DNA from: an uncultured Clostridia bacterium
GTDB taxonomy: Bacteria; Bacillota; Clostridia; Oscillospirales; Acutalibacteraceae
DNA: 64,000 nucleotides
NCBI GenBank assembly: GCA_947584595.1
Contig: CANPWP010000002.1
Span: forward strand, 1-64,000
Direction: 5' to 3'
Shown: positions 7,356 through 15,946 of the stretch, piece after piece
How the letters are laid out: the number at the start of each line of letters is the position of its first letter
How positions within the stretch are numbered: the first letter of the stretch is position 1
The notes under the pieces: model-generated
Database searches by the model: none
Seen by the model: only the letters and a program-made list of their open reading frames with translations
What the model was told of the DNA's origin: nothing
Program-made: the position numbers and the translations under genes

Positions 7356-7709
7356 ATGGCACGTGTAAAAGGTGCGTTAATGACACGCAAAAGAAGAAAA
7401 AAGACATTAAAGCTTGCCAAAGGTTATTGGGGTGCTAAAAGTAAACATTTCAAAATGGCTAAACAGGCTGTAATGAAATCAGGCAACTATGCATATATCG
7501 GACGTAAACAGAAAAAGAGAGATTTCCGCCGTTTATGGATTACCCGTATTTCTGCTGCCTGCAAGATGAACGGTACTAACTATTCATCATTTATGAACGG
7601 TCTTAAAAAGGCCGGTATTACATTAAACCGTAAAATGCTTTCAGAAATTGCCATTTCTGATCCTAAGGCTTTCACAAGCCTTGTAGAACAGGCAAATTCT
7701 GCAAAATAA
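7356..7709 (+). CDS. rplT: 50S ribosomal protein L20
   Basis: A 117-aa basic protein starting [20 protein letters not shown] with [10 protein letters not shown] and the C-terminal [13 protein letters not shown] block, all typical of L20. L20 is needed for early 50S assembly and, in Firmicutes and enterobacteria, represses its own operon by binding the leader, which fits the structured region at 6436-6585. A strong terminator follows at 7722-7760. Confidence 0.97.
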   Translation: MARVKGALMTRKRRKKTLKLAKGYWGAKSKHFKMAKQAVMKSGNYAYIGRKQKKRDFRRLWITRISAACKMNGTNYSSFMNGLKKAGITLNRKMLSEIAISDPKAFTSLVEQANSAK

Positions 7710-7721
7710 TTTAAAGTGACT

Positions 7722-7760
7722 GCGTTTGAGCATAAAGCTCAAACGCTTTGCTATTTTTAT
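7722..7760 (+). terminator. Rho-independent terminator after rplT
   Basis: GCGTTTGAGC (7722-7731) pairs with GCTCAAACGC (7737-7746) over a 5-nt loop, followed by TTTGCTATTTTTATT. It closes the infC operon. The next gene begins only about 17 bp later without an evident promoter, so partial readthrough is likely. Confidence 0.85.
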
Positions 7761-7776
7761 TACTTTGGGGTAAATT

Positions 7777-8556
7777 ATGATTATAAGCAGTAAGGAAAAT
7801 AATATTGTTAAAAAAATAACTAAACTCAATAAAAGTTCAAAATTCAGAAATGAGGAAAAAATTTTTATAGCAGAAGGCTTAAGATTAGTTGAAGATGCAG
7901 TTTTAAGCAGCAGCATTATAGATTTTTTTGTTTTTTCTCAGTCTGCAACTCAAAAACATAAAGATTTTTATGAAAATATTTGCCGCAGATTCAATAATAT
8001 ATATGTATTTTCCGATAGCTTGTTTTCATATATTTCCGATACGAAAAATCCTCAGGGGGTACTTGCCTGTGTTAAAATCCTTGACAAAAAATTACTCTTT
8101 GATAAAATAAGTAACGGTGGAAAATATTTGGCGCTTGAAAATATTCAGGACCCCGGGAATTTAGGAACTGTTTTCAGAACAGCAGAAGCACTTGGTATAT
8201 CAGGAGTTATATTAACCTCTGATTGCTGTGATGTTTACTCTCCTAAAGTAGTAAGAAGCACAATGGGGGCAATTTTCAGAATACCATTTACTGTAGTAAA
8301 TACGATTTCGGATTTTTTATCGGAAAATAAAAGTCTGACTTCTTATGCTGCCGTAGTTAGTAATGATGCACGGCAAATTTCTGATATTAAATTTGAAAAA
8401 TCATCTGTTTGTATTATCGGCAACGAGGGAAACGGTTTAAAGAAGGAAACAATAGATATTTGTGATAACAAAATTACTATTCCTATGAACGGCAGAGCAG
8501 AATCACTTAATGCTTCAATTGCTGCCGGAATTATAATGTGGGAAATGATTAAATGA
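7777..8556 (+). CDS. TrmH/SpoU-family RNA 2'-O-methyltransferase
   Basis: A SAM-dependent ribose methyltransferase with a trefoil-knot (SPOUT) fold, acting on rRNA or tRNA. The 259-aa protein has an N-terminal substrate-binding domain (about 1-100) and the three SPOUT motifs: QDPGNLGTVFRTA (from 124), IGNEGNGL (from 214) and ESLNASIAAG (from 242). The position right after rplT matches B. subtilis ysgA, whose product is a TrmH-like rRNA methyltransferase. The exact target nucleotide cannot be read from the sequence. The stop overlaps the dprA start (ATGA). Confidence 0.9.
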   Translation: MIISSKENNIVKKITKLNKSSKFRNEEKIFIAEGLRLVEDAVLSSSIIDFFVFSQSATQKHKDFYENICRRFNNIYVFSDSLFSYISDTKNPQGVLACVKILDKKLLFDKISNGGKYLALENIQDPGNLGTVFRTAEALGISGVILTSDCCDVYSPKVVRSTMGAIFRIPFTVVNTISDFLSENKSLTSYAAVVSNDARQISDIKFEKSSVCIIGNEGNGLKKETIDICDNKITIPMNGRAESLNASIAAGIIMWEMIK

Positions 8557-9782
8557 ATAACAATACTGTTTATTGGATTTGGTTTGTTAATGCATTGGGA
8601 TATAATAACCCTAAGTATAAGAAAGTCTATGAAATGTATAACAGCATTGAGGACTTTTATAAAAGCGGAGAAAAAGAATGGCGGCTTTGCGGTATATTTA
8701 CTAATAAAGAACTAAATTCTTTAAATAAGTCAAAATTATCCCATGCTCATAATATTATTTCAAAATGTGTAACTTTGGGATATTCAATTTTTACTTTTGA
8801 AGACGAAGAATATCCCGAATGTTTGTATAATATTTATTCACCGCCTGCTGTTTTGTATGTCAGCGGTGATTTGCCTGATATTGATAATCGCCTTTCAATT
8901 GCAGTAGTAGGTGCAAGACGGCCAAGAGAATACGGTATCAGACATTCTTATAATATTGCATATAATCTTTCTAAAGCAGGAGTAACCGTAATAAGCGGCG
9001 GCGCTTTAGGAGTTGACTGCGCATCTCACAGAGGAGCTTTAAATGCACAGGGAGTTACTGTTTGCGTTCTCGGCTGCGGTATAAATGCCGATTATCTGAG
9101 AGAAAACGCTCAAATGAGAAGAGATATAACATTTAAAGGCGCTGTTATTTCGGAATATCCGCCCGATACACCGCCAAAGTCGTTTCATTTTCCTGCAAGA
9201 AACAGAATTATTTCAGCATTATCAGACGGTGTAGTCATAATCGAAGCAGGAGAGAAAAGCGGTTCATTAATTACTGCCAATTTTGCTTTGGAACAAGGCA
9301 AGGAATTATTTGCACTTATGGCGGCAGCCGATTCTAAGTATGACTTAGGCTCTAATAAGCTTATAAAAGAGGGCTGTGCTATTCCAATTACTGATTATAA
9401 AGATATAATAAAATCTTTTGATAATGTGTATGTAACCAATAGCATTGACGAATACAGTGCAACTCAGGAGGAAATTGATGTTATCCCTATAAAAGGAAAA
9501 GCTCCTGATAGATTTAAAAACAAGAAAACTGTTAATGTTAAAATTAAATCAGAAAAAGACGGACATAAAGAAACAAACAATAAAAAAGAGCATAAAATCG
9601 ATATAGATTTATCAGATACAGAAAAAAATGTATATTATTGTATAGGCAATGAGCCGATTCATATTGATGAAATATCGTTAAAATTAAATATAAAAGTTTT
9701 TAAGTTACTGCCTGTGATTACAAAGCTTGAGATGTTAAATCTTATTGAAAATACACAGGGAAGATGTTATAAATTAAAATGA
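8553..9782 (+). CDS. dprA: DNA processing protein DprA
   Basis: DprA loads RecA onto incoming single-stranded DNA during natural transformation and is also widely kept in non-competent bacteria. The 409-aa protein has an N-terminal helical region, the Rossmann-like domain with GARRPREYG, SGGALGVD (148-155) and PARNRIISALSDGVV (from 214), and a C-terminal winged-helix domain (about 345-409) after a Lys/Glu-rich linker. It overlaps the upstream methyltransferase stop by 4 bp and is followed by topA, the common Firmicutes order dprA-topA-trmFO. Confidence 0.95.
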   Translation: MNNNTVYWIWFVNALGYNNPKYKKVYEMYNSIEDFYKSGEKEWRLCGIFTNKELNSLNKSKLSHAHNIISKCVTLGYSIFTFEDEEYPECLYNIYSPPAVLYVSGDLPDIDNRLSIAVVGARRPREYGIRHSYNIAYNLSKAGVTVISGGALGVDCASHRGALNAQGVTVCVLGCGINADYLRENAQMRRDITFKGAVISEYPPDTPPKSFHFPARNRIISALSDGVVIIEAGEKSGSLITANFALEQGKELFALMAAADSKYDLGSNKLIKEGCAIPITDYKDIIKSFDNVYVTNSIDEYSATQEEIDVIPIKGKAPDRFKNKKTVNVKIKSEKDGHKETNNKKEHKIDIDLSDTEKNVYYCIGNEPIHIDEISLKLNIKVFKLLPVITKLEMLNLIENTQGRCYKLK

Positions 9783-9795
9783 GGAGTATGAATAA

Positions 9796-11889
9796 ATGTC
9801 AAATCTTGTGATAGTGGAGTCACCTGCGAAAGCTAAAACAATTAAAAAATATCTTGGTCCGGATTATGAAGTTATTGCTTCTATGGGTCATGTAAGAGAC
9901 TTGGTAAAATCAAGATTAAGCGTTGATATAAAGAATAATTTTGCCCCAAAATATGAGGTTATTAAAGGCAAAGAAGATTTAGTTAAAAATTTAAAAAAAA
10001 TGGCAAAAGAATGCGATACTGTATATTTGGCAACTGACCCTGACAGAGAGGGTGAAGCTATATCATGGCATTTAGCATATTTGCTGGGACTGGATTTAAA
10101 AGATAAAAACAGAGTTGAATTTAACGAAATTACCAAAAGCGGCGTTACAAACGGTATGAATTCACCCCGTTCAATAGATATTGACCTTGTTGACGCTCAG
10201 CAGGCAAGAAGAATTCTTGACAGATTGGTTGGATATAAATTAAGCCCCTTTATTTCTCAAAAAATCCGCAGAGGCTTGTCAGCAGGCAGAGTTCAGTCTG
10301 TCGCACTGAGAATTATTGTTGACCGGGAAGATGAAATCAGAAAATTTAAGCCTGAGGAGTATTGGTCAATAGACGCAAAATTTATTCCAAAGGGAAGCCG
10401 CAGAGTTTTTACAGCCTCTTTATACGGCAATCAGGATGGAAAAATTAAAATTTCTTCAAAAGAAGAGGCGGATAAAATTTTTAACGCTGTAAAAGATGCG
10501 GAATTTGTTATTACAAAGGTTAAAAACGGAACCCGTAAAAAATCACCTGCACCGCCTTTTATTACTTCTACATTACAGCAGGAAGCCTCAAGAAAGCTTG
10601 GATTTCAGGCTAAACGTACAATGAGGGTTGCTCAGGAATTGTACGAAGGCGTTGATTTGTCTGGTTACGGAGCAACAGGTTTGATTACCTATATGAGAAC
10701 AGACTCATTAAGAATATCAAATACGGCAATTGACGGCGTTACAGATTATATTAAAACAACTTTCGGCGATAAATATTTGCCGTCAAAGCCAAGATTTTTT
10801 AAATCACGTTCCAATGCACAGGACGGTCACGAGGCTATAAGACCTACAAGCACTGAGTTTCCTCCTGAAAAGATTAAAAGCAGCTTGACTTCTGACCAAT
10901 ATAAATTATATAAACTTATTTGGAACAGATTTGTTGCGTCGCAAATGGCTGATTGTATTCAAAAAACGACTCAGGCCGATATTGAGGGAAACGGATATAT
11001 ATTTAAAGCGTCGGGATACAGAGTCGATTTTGACGGTTTTACTTGTCTTTATACTGAAGGCAAAGACGAAAAAGAAGAAAAATCAACAGAGTTACCGCCT
11101 TTAGAAAAAAACATGACTGCAAGGGTAAAAGAAATTGTTCCTAATCAGCACTTTACTCAGCCTCCTGCAAGATTTACGGAGGCTTCGCTGATTAAAGCAT
11201 TGGAGGAATACGGAATCGGCAGACCGTCAACTTATGCTGCAACAATTTCAACTATAACTTCCCGTGAATATGTAAAAAGAGAAGCAAAAAGTCTTGTCCC
11301 TACCGAGCTTGGCGAGGCGTGCGTAAATCTTATGAAAGAGCGTTTTCCTAAAATTGTAAATGTTAAGTTTACCGCTCAAATGGAAGAAGAGCTTGACACC
11401 GTTGAAGACGGAAAAGAAAACTGGGTAAATTTGCTGGATAATTTCTATGATGACTTTGATAAAACATTAAAGAAAGCAAAATCCGATATGGAAGGCGTTA
11501 AAATTCAGCTTAAAGAAGACCAGACCGATATCGTCTGCGAAAAATGCGGCAGAAAGATGGTTGTTAAGGTTGGTAGATTTGGAAAGTTTATTGCCTGCCC
11601 CGGATACCCTGAATGTAAAAATGTAAAGAAATTCGTTGAAAAAGTCGGTGTTCCCTGCCCAAAATGTGATGGCGAGGTTATAGTTAAACACACAAAAACA
11701 AAGAGAATATTTTACGGATGCAGTAATTATCCTGACTGTGACTTTGTTTCATGGAATGAACCTGTAAATGAAAAATGCCCCCGATGCGGCGAAATATTAT
11801 TTAAGAAAAAAGGTAAGAAACCCGTTTTGTTCTGTGCAAAAGAAGGATGCGGTTTTACTAAAACTTATAAAGATTCGGAGAATAATTAA
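9796..11889 (+). CDS. topA: DNA topoisomerase I
   Basis: Relaxes negative supercoils by transient single-strand cleavage. The 697-aa protein starts with a Toprim domain (VIVESPAKAKTIKKYLG at 5-21, DPDREGE near 81-87), has the active-site tyrosine Tyr299 in TYMRTDS, and ends in three tetracysteine zinc ribbons (the first with Cys581 and Cys584; others near 623-647 and 660-687) that bind DNA. This is the standard type IA arrangement. The stop shares its last base with the trmFO ATG (TAATG), implying translational coupling. Confidence 0.97.
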   Translation: MSNLVIVESPAKAKTIKKYLGPDYEVIASMGHVRDLVKSRLSVDIKNNFAPKYEVIKGKEDLVKNLKKMAKECDTVYLATDPDREGEAISWHLAYLLGLDLKDKNRVEFNEITKSGVTNGMNSPRSIDIDLVDAQQARRILDRLVGYKLSPFISQKIRRGLSAGRVQSVALRIIVDREDEIRKFKPEEYWSIDAKFIPKGSRRVFTASLYGNQDGKIKISSKEEADKIFNAVKDAEFVITKVKNGTRKKSPAPPFITSTLQQEASRKLGFQAKRTMRVAQELYEGVDLSGYGATGLITYMRTDSLRISNTAIDGVTDYIKTTFGDKYLPSKPRFFKSRSNAQDGHEAIRPTSTEFPPEKIKSSLTSDQYKLYKLIWNRFVASQMADCIQKTTQADIEGNGYIFKASGYRVDFDGFTCLYTEGKDEKEEKSTELPPLEKNMTARVKEIVPNQHFTQPPARFTEASLIKALEEYGIGRPSTYAATISTITSREYVKREAKSLVPTELGEACVNLMKERFPKIVNVKFTAQMEEELDTVEDGKENWVNLLDNFYDDFDKTLKKAKSDMEGVKIQLKEDQTDIVCEKCGRKMVVKVGRFGKFIACPGYPECKNVKKFVEKVGVPCPKCDGEVIVKHTKTKRIFYGCSNYPDCDFVSWNEPVNEKCPRCGEILFKKKGKKPVLFCAKEGCGFTKTYKDSENN

Positions 11890-13208
11890 TGAAGGCAAGT
11901 GTCATAGGTGCGGGACTTGCAGGCTGCGAAGCGGCATATCAATTAGCTAAAAGAGGAATTAAGGTTGATTTATATGAAATGAAACCATATAAAAAAACAC
12001 CTGCTCATAAAAACGATATGTTTGCAGAACTCGTTTGTTCAAACTCATTAAAAGCCGCAAGAATCGCCAGTGCGGCAGGAATGTTAAAAGAAGAAATGAG
12101 ATATCTTGATTCTCTTTTAATGCGCTGTGCAGATAAATCGGCTGTTCCTGCGGGCGGTGCTTTAGCTGTTGACAGAGAAAAATTTTCGAATTTAGTAACA
12201 GATGAAATAAATAACAATGAAAATATAAACGTAATAAATAAAGAAATTGATACCTTAAATTTTGATGTTCCCGCAATTATAGCAACAGGTCCTTTAACAT
12301 CAGATGTTTTGTCAAGTGTAATTAAAGATAAATTTGGCTCTTCATTATCCTTTTTTGACGCCGCCGCTCCTATTGTAAAATTCGACTCTGTTGATATGAA
12401 TTATGCTTTTTACGCTTCACGCTACGGCAAGGGCGAGGGTGACGATTATATTAACTGTCCTATGAATAAGGAAAAATACGAAAATTTTTACAATGAGTTA
12501 ATTAACGCAGAGCGTACGCCCTTAAAAGATTTCGATGTAAATAATCCTAAAGTTTATGAGGGCTGTATGCCTGTTGAAGTTATGGCTCAAAGGGGAATGG
12601 ATACATTACGCTTCGGACCAATGAAGCCCGTAGGGCTTACTGACCCGAATACAGGACACAGACCTTGGGCTGTAGTTCAGTTAAGAAAAGAAAATTCTGC
12701 CGGAAGTATGTATAATCTTGTGGGATTTCAGACTAACCTGAAATTTCCCGAACAAGAGCGTGTGTTCGGCTTAATTCCTGCATTAAAAAACGCCGAATAT
12801 TGTCGTTACGGGGTAATGCACAGAAATACGTTTATAGATTCGCCAAGACTGTTAAACGCTGATTACAGCCTGAAAAACAAGAAAACCTTATTTTTTGCAG
12901 GTCAGATTACGGGCGTTGAAGGATATATGGAATCTGCATCTTCAGGACTTATGGCAGGTATAAACTGCGCAAGATTAATAAAGGAAAACAACACGGTCGT
13001 TCTGCCTGACAGCACAATGATAGGTGCATTAAGCAGATATATAAGTGATGAAAGTGTAACTGAATTTCAGCCTATGGGAGCAAATTTCGGCGTACTTCCA
13101 GAACTTGAAAACAGACCGAGAGATAAAAAATTAAGAGCAGAAACATACGCCTTAAGAGGTTTGAAAATATTAAAAGAATTTATTAATGAAAATCATTTAA
13201 ATGATTGA
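11889..13208 (+). CDS. trmFO: Folate/FAD-dependent tRNA m5U54 methyltransferase TrmFO
   Basis: Uses methylenetetrahydrofolate and FADH2 to methylate U54 in the T loop of tRNAs, the Gram-positive replacement for SAM-dependent TrmA. The 439-aa protein opens with the FAD-binding loop GAGLAGCEAA (7-16), has CSNSLKAA near 50, VEVMAQRGMDTLRFGPMKPVG in the middle and QITGVEGYMESASSGLMAG towards the C terminus, all GidA/TrmFO hallmarks. It is about 200 residues shorter than MnmG, which separates the two. Start overlaps the topA stop. Confidence 0.95.
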   Translation: MKASVIGAGLAGCEAAYQLAKRGIKVDLYEMKPYKKTPAHKNDMFAELVCSNSLKAARIASAAGMLKEEMRYLDSLLMRCADKSAVPAGGALAVDREKFSNLVTDEINNNENINVINKEIDTLNFDVPAIIATGPLTSDVLSSVIKDKFGSSLSFFDAAAPIVKFDSVDMNYAFYASRYGKGEGDDYINCPMNKEKYENFYNELINAERTPLKDFDVNNPKVYEGCMPVEVMAQRGMDTLRFGPMKPVGLTDPNTGHRPWAVVQLRKENSAGSMYNLVGFQTNLKFPEQERVFGLIPALKNAEYCRYGVMHRNTFIDSPRLLNADYSLKNKKTLFFAGQITGVEGYMESASSGLMAGINCARLIKENNTVVLPDSTMIGALSRYISDESVTEFQPMGANFGVLPELENRPRDKKLRAETYALRGLKILKEFINENHLND

Positions 13209-13222
13209 ATGGATGATATTTT

Positions 13223-14206
13223 ATGAAAATTATTGTTGATGCTTTCGGAGGAGATAACGCACCTCTTGAAATTATCAAAGGTGTATTACTTGCAAAAGAA
13301 GAATACGGTGTAGATATTATTTTAACAGGTTCAGAGGGGAAAATAAAAAGGGTTGCCGATGATAATAACCTTGATTTATCTTCAGTTGAAATAATTAATG
13401 CAACACAAATAATCACTATGGAAGATGAGCCGAATTCCGTTTTAAAGTCGAAATCCGACAGCTCTATGGCAGTTGGTATGAAACTGTTATCAGAAGGCTA
13501 TGGAGACGGCTTTGTCAGTGCTGGCAACAGCGGAGCAATATGTGTTGGCGCTACTTTGATCGTTAAAAGAATAAAGGGTCTAAAAAGACCCGGCTTTGCT
13601 CCAATAATGCCTCATTTTAAAGGCGGATGTTTTATGTTGTGCGACGGAGGTGCAAATATAGAATGCAGGCCTGAAATGATTTTGCAATATGCAAAGATGG
13701 GCTCTGCATATATGGAAAAGGTTATGAAAGTTTCCTCTCCGAAAATCGGACTTGCTAATGTGGGAACGGAAGAACATAAAGGAAATGAATTACAGCAGGC
13801 TGCATATGAGCTTTTAAAAGAAAGCAGTTTGAATTTTATCGGCAACATAGAAGGAAGAGATATTCCCGAAGGTGTCTGCGACGTAGTAGTATGCGACGGT
13901 TTTACGGGTAATATAATATTAAAAACATACGAGGGTGTAGCAAAATCAATAATGGGTGAAATAAAACACTTGTTTAGCAAAAATCTAAAAAGTAAAATTG
14001 CCGCAGGACTTGTATATTCAGATTTAAAACGTATGAAAAAAGATTATGACTATAATGAATACGGCGGTGCACCTATAATGGGATGCCAAAAGCCGGTATT
14101 TAAAGCTCACGGAAGTGCAAAAGCAAATACAATAAAAAATGCGATAAGACTTACTAAAGATTATATTGAATACGATGTTATAAAATCGATTTCAGAAGCT
14201 TTTTAA
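13223..14206 (+). CDS. plsX: Phosphate acyltransferase PlsX
   Basis: Converts acyl-ACP to acyl-phosphate, the donor for PlsY in phosphatidic acid synthesis at the membrane surface. The 327-aa protein begins KIIVDAFGGDNAPLEI and carries SAGNSGA and CDGFTGNIILKTYEG, diagnostic for PlsX. It follows trmFO by 14 bp and precedes rnc by 12 bp. In many Firmicutes acpP or other fatty acid genes lie between plsX and rnc; here nothing does. Confidence 0.96.
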   Translation: MKIIVDAFGGDNAPLEIIKGVLLAKEEYGVDIILTGSEGKIKRVADDNNLDLSSVEIINATQIITMEDEPNSVLKSKSDSSMAVGMKLLSEGYGDGFVSAGNSGAICVGATLIVKRIKGLKRPGFAPIMPHFKGGCFMLCDGGANIECRPEMILQYAKMGSAYMEKVMKVSSPKIGLANVGTEEHKGNELQQAAYELLKESSLNFIGNIEGRDIPEGVCDVVVCDGFTGNIILKTYEGVAKSIMGEIKHLFSKNLKSKIAAGLVYSDLKRMKKDYDYNEYGGAPIMGCQKPVFKAHGSAKANTIKNAIRLTKDYIEYDVIKSISEAF

Positions 14207-14218
14207 AGGAAAATGAAA

Positions 14219-14896
14219 ATGGAAGAGTTGCAAAAAAATTTAAAATATAAATTTAAAGATGAAAACTTGCTTAAAGAAGCGCTTACACATTCATCTTATG
14301 CTAATGAACATAAAGGTAATAACATCAAGTGCAATGAACGCCTTGAATTTTTAGGAGACTCTGTTTTATCTATTGTGGTTTCGGATTATATTTACAAAAA
14401 TTGTCCTGAACTGCCTGAGGGTGATTTAACAAAATTGAGAGCCTCTTTAGTCTGCGAAGAAAGCCTGTATAAATTCGCAAAAAAAATTAATTTGGGCTCA
14501 TATTTAATATTGAGCAGAGGAGAACACCATAATAAAGGTGCAGAACGCCCGTCAATTTTGTCGGATGCCTTTGAAGCGCTGATTGCCGCTATTTATTTAG
14601 ACGGAGGTAGGGAATCGGCTGCTGATTTTATTTTAAAATTTGTAATACCTGAAGTTAAAAACTATAAAAAACATCCTGCAAAGGATTATAAAACTAAATT
14701 GCAGGAAATAATTCAAAAAAATCCGGGCGAAATATTAAAATATGTTTTAGTCAAAGAAAGCGGACCTGACCATGAGAAACATTTTATTGTAGAGGTTCAT
14801 TTAAACAGCAATGTTATCGGAAAAGGCGGCGGAAAAAGCAAAAAGCAGGCTGAACAACAGGCCGCAAGGGAAGCATTGGAGCTGATGGGATATTAA
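14219..14896 (+). CDS. rnc: Ribonuclease III
   Basis: Cleaves double-stranded RNA and processes rRNA precursors. The 225-aa product has the signature ERLEFLGDSVL with Glu43 and Asp47, a second acidic cluster in DAFEALIAAIYLDGG (near 119-133), and a C-terminal dsRNA-binding domain (about 152-225) with the GKGGGKSKKQAEQQAA helix. ATG 14219 is preferred over ATG 14213 because AAAGGA ends only 2 bp before the latter. Its end overlaps the AUU start proposed for the following radical SAM gene. Confidence 0.95.
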   Translation: MEELQKNLKYKFKDENLLKEALTHSSYANEHKGNNIKCNERLEFLGDSVLSIVVSDYIYKNCPELPEGDLTKLRASLVCEESLYKFAKKINLGSYLILSRGEHHNKGAERPSILSDAFEALIAAIYLDGGRESAADFILKFVIPEVKNYKKHPAKDYKTKLQEIIQKNPGEILKYVLVKESGPDHEKHFIVEVHLNSNVIGKGGGKSKKQAEQQAAREALELMGY

Positions 14897-15881
14897 AAAA
14901 CATTCTAATATTTCAATTTTTATTCCCCATAAGGGTTGTCCGCATCAATGCTCTTTTTGCAATCAAAAAGAAATTACAGGTCAGGTTTACCAGCCTGATT
15001 CAGACGATGTAAAAAACACCTTAAAGCAAGCTGTAAATGATTTAGGAGATAACACAAAAAATGCTGAAATAGCTTTCTTTGGAGGCAGTTTTACTGCAAT
15101 AAACAGAGACTATATGCTCTCTTTATTAAACGCAGCAAAAGAGTATATACATTTATTTCAGGGGATAAGGCTGTCTACAAGACCCGACTGTATAGATGAA
15201 GAAATATTATCTCTGCTGAAATCTTATAATGTTACTTCAATTGAACTTGGCGCTCAGTCGATGGATGAAAATGTATTAAAAGCAAACAGGAGAGGTCATA
15301 CGGCAGAAGATGTTTATAAGTCATCACAGCTTATTAAAGAATACGGTTTTTCTTTAGGACTTCAAATGATGACGGGTCTTTATAAATCAGATTTTCAAAA
15401 AGATATTAACACTGCTGAAGAATTTATTAAAATAAAACCGGACACAGTAAGAATTTATCCCACGGTAATTCTTGATAATACATATTTAGGAGAACTATAT
15501 AAAAACAAAGTTTATTCTTCTTATACTCTTGATGAATCAGTTGATTTGTGTTCAAAACTAATAGTAATGTTTGAAAATGCTGATATAAATATAATCAGAT
15601 TAGGACTTCATTACAGTGAAAGTCTTGAAAAAAATATGCTTTATAATAATTATCATCCTGCGTTTAAAGAGCTTTGTGAAAATAAAATTTTTAAAGATGA
15701 AATCAGAAAAAAGATAAATGATATAAATAATAAGAATATTACTATATTTGTTAATCCAAATTCAAAATCAAAACTTATCGGGCAAAAAAGATCCAACATA
15801 AAATATTTGATTAGTTTGGGATATAATGTTACAATAAAAGATAATGAAAGTTTAAATAAATACGAAATAATTATAAAATAA
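14892..15881 (+). CDS. Elp3-like radical SAM protein, probable AUU start
   Basis: A 329-aa radical SAM enzyme of the clostridial elongator-protein-3-like group found between rnc and smc. The reading frame is open from 14886 and carries PHKGCPHQCSFCNQ with the cluster cysteines Cys16, Cys20 and Cys23 (counted from 14892), then FFGGSFTAI and IELGAQSMDENVL. The first in-frame ATG (15114) lies after the cysteine motif and would give an inactive fragment. No ATG, GTG or TTG occurs upstream in frame; ATT 14892 aligns with the usual N terminus, with GGAG at 14879-14882. No acetyltransferase domain is visible. The substrate is unknown; Elp3 homologues modify wobble uridines. Confidence 0.82.
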   Translation: MKKHSNISIFIPHKGCPHQCSFCNQKEITGQVYQPDSDDVKNTLKQAVNDLGDNTKNAEIAFFGGSFTAINRDYMLSLLNAAKEYIHLFQGIRLSTRPDCIDEEILSLLKSYNVTSIELGAQSMDENVLKANRRGHTAEDVYKSSQLIKEYGFSLGLQMMTGLYKSDFQKDINTAEEFIKIKPDTVRIYPTVILDNTYLGELYKNKVYSSYTLDESVDLCSKLIVMFENADINIIRLGLHYSESLEKNMLYNNYHPAFKELCENKIFKDEIRKKINDINNKNITIFVNPNSKSKLIGQKRSNIKYLISLGYNVTIKDNESLNKYEIIIK

Positions 15882-15928
15882 TACTGAACGCAGATTCTGA
15901 ACGCAGATTTTTAATTGAAGTTTAGTAT
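15881..15928. repeat. MITE-like element, copy A (48 bp, deleted core)
   Basis: Starts ATACTGAACGCAG and ends AATTGAAGTTTAGTAT, so the ends form an imperfect inverted repeat. Inside, CTGAACGCAGATT occurs twice in tandem. Both ends resemble those of copy C (52107-52265), and the GCAGATTTT block resembles the arms of copies B and C. It fills the gap between the radical SAM stop and the smc RBS. Confidence 0.6.
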
Positions 15929-15946
15929 AAAACGGAGGTGAGATTT

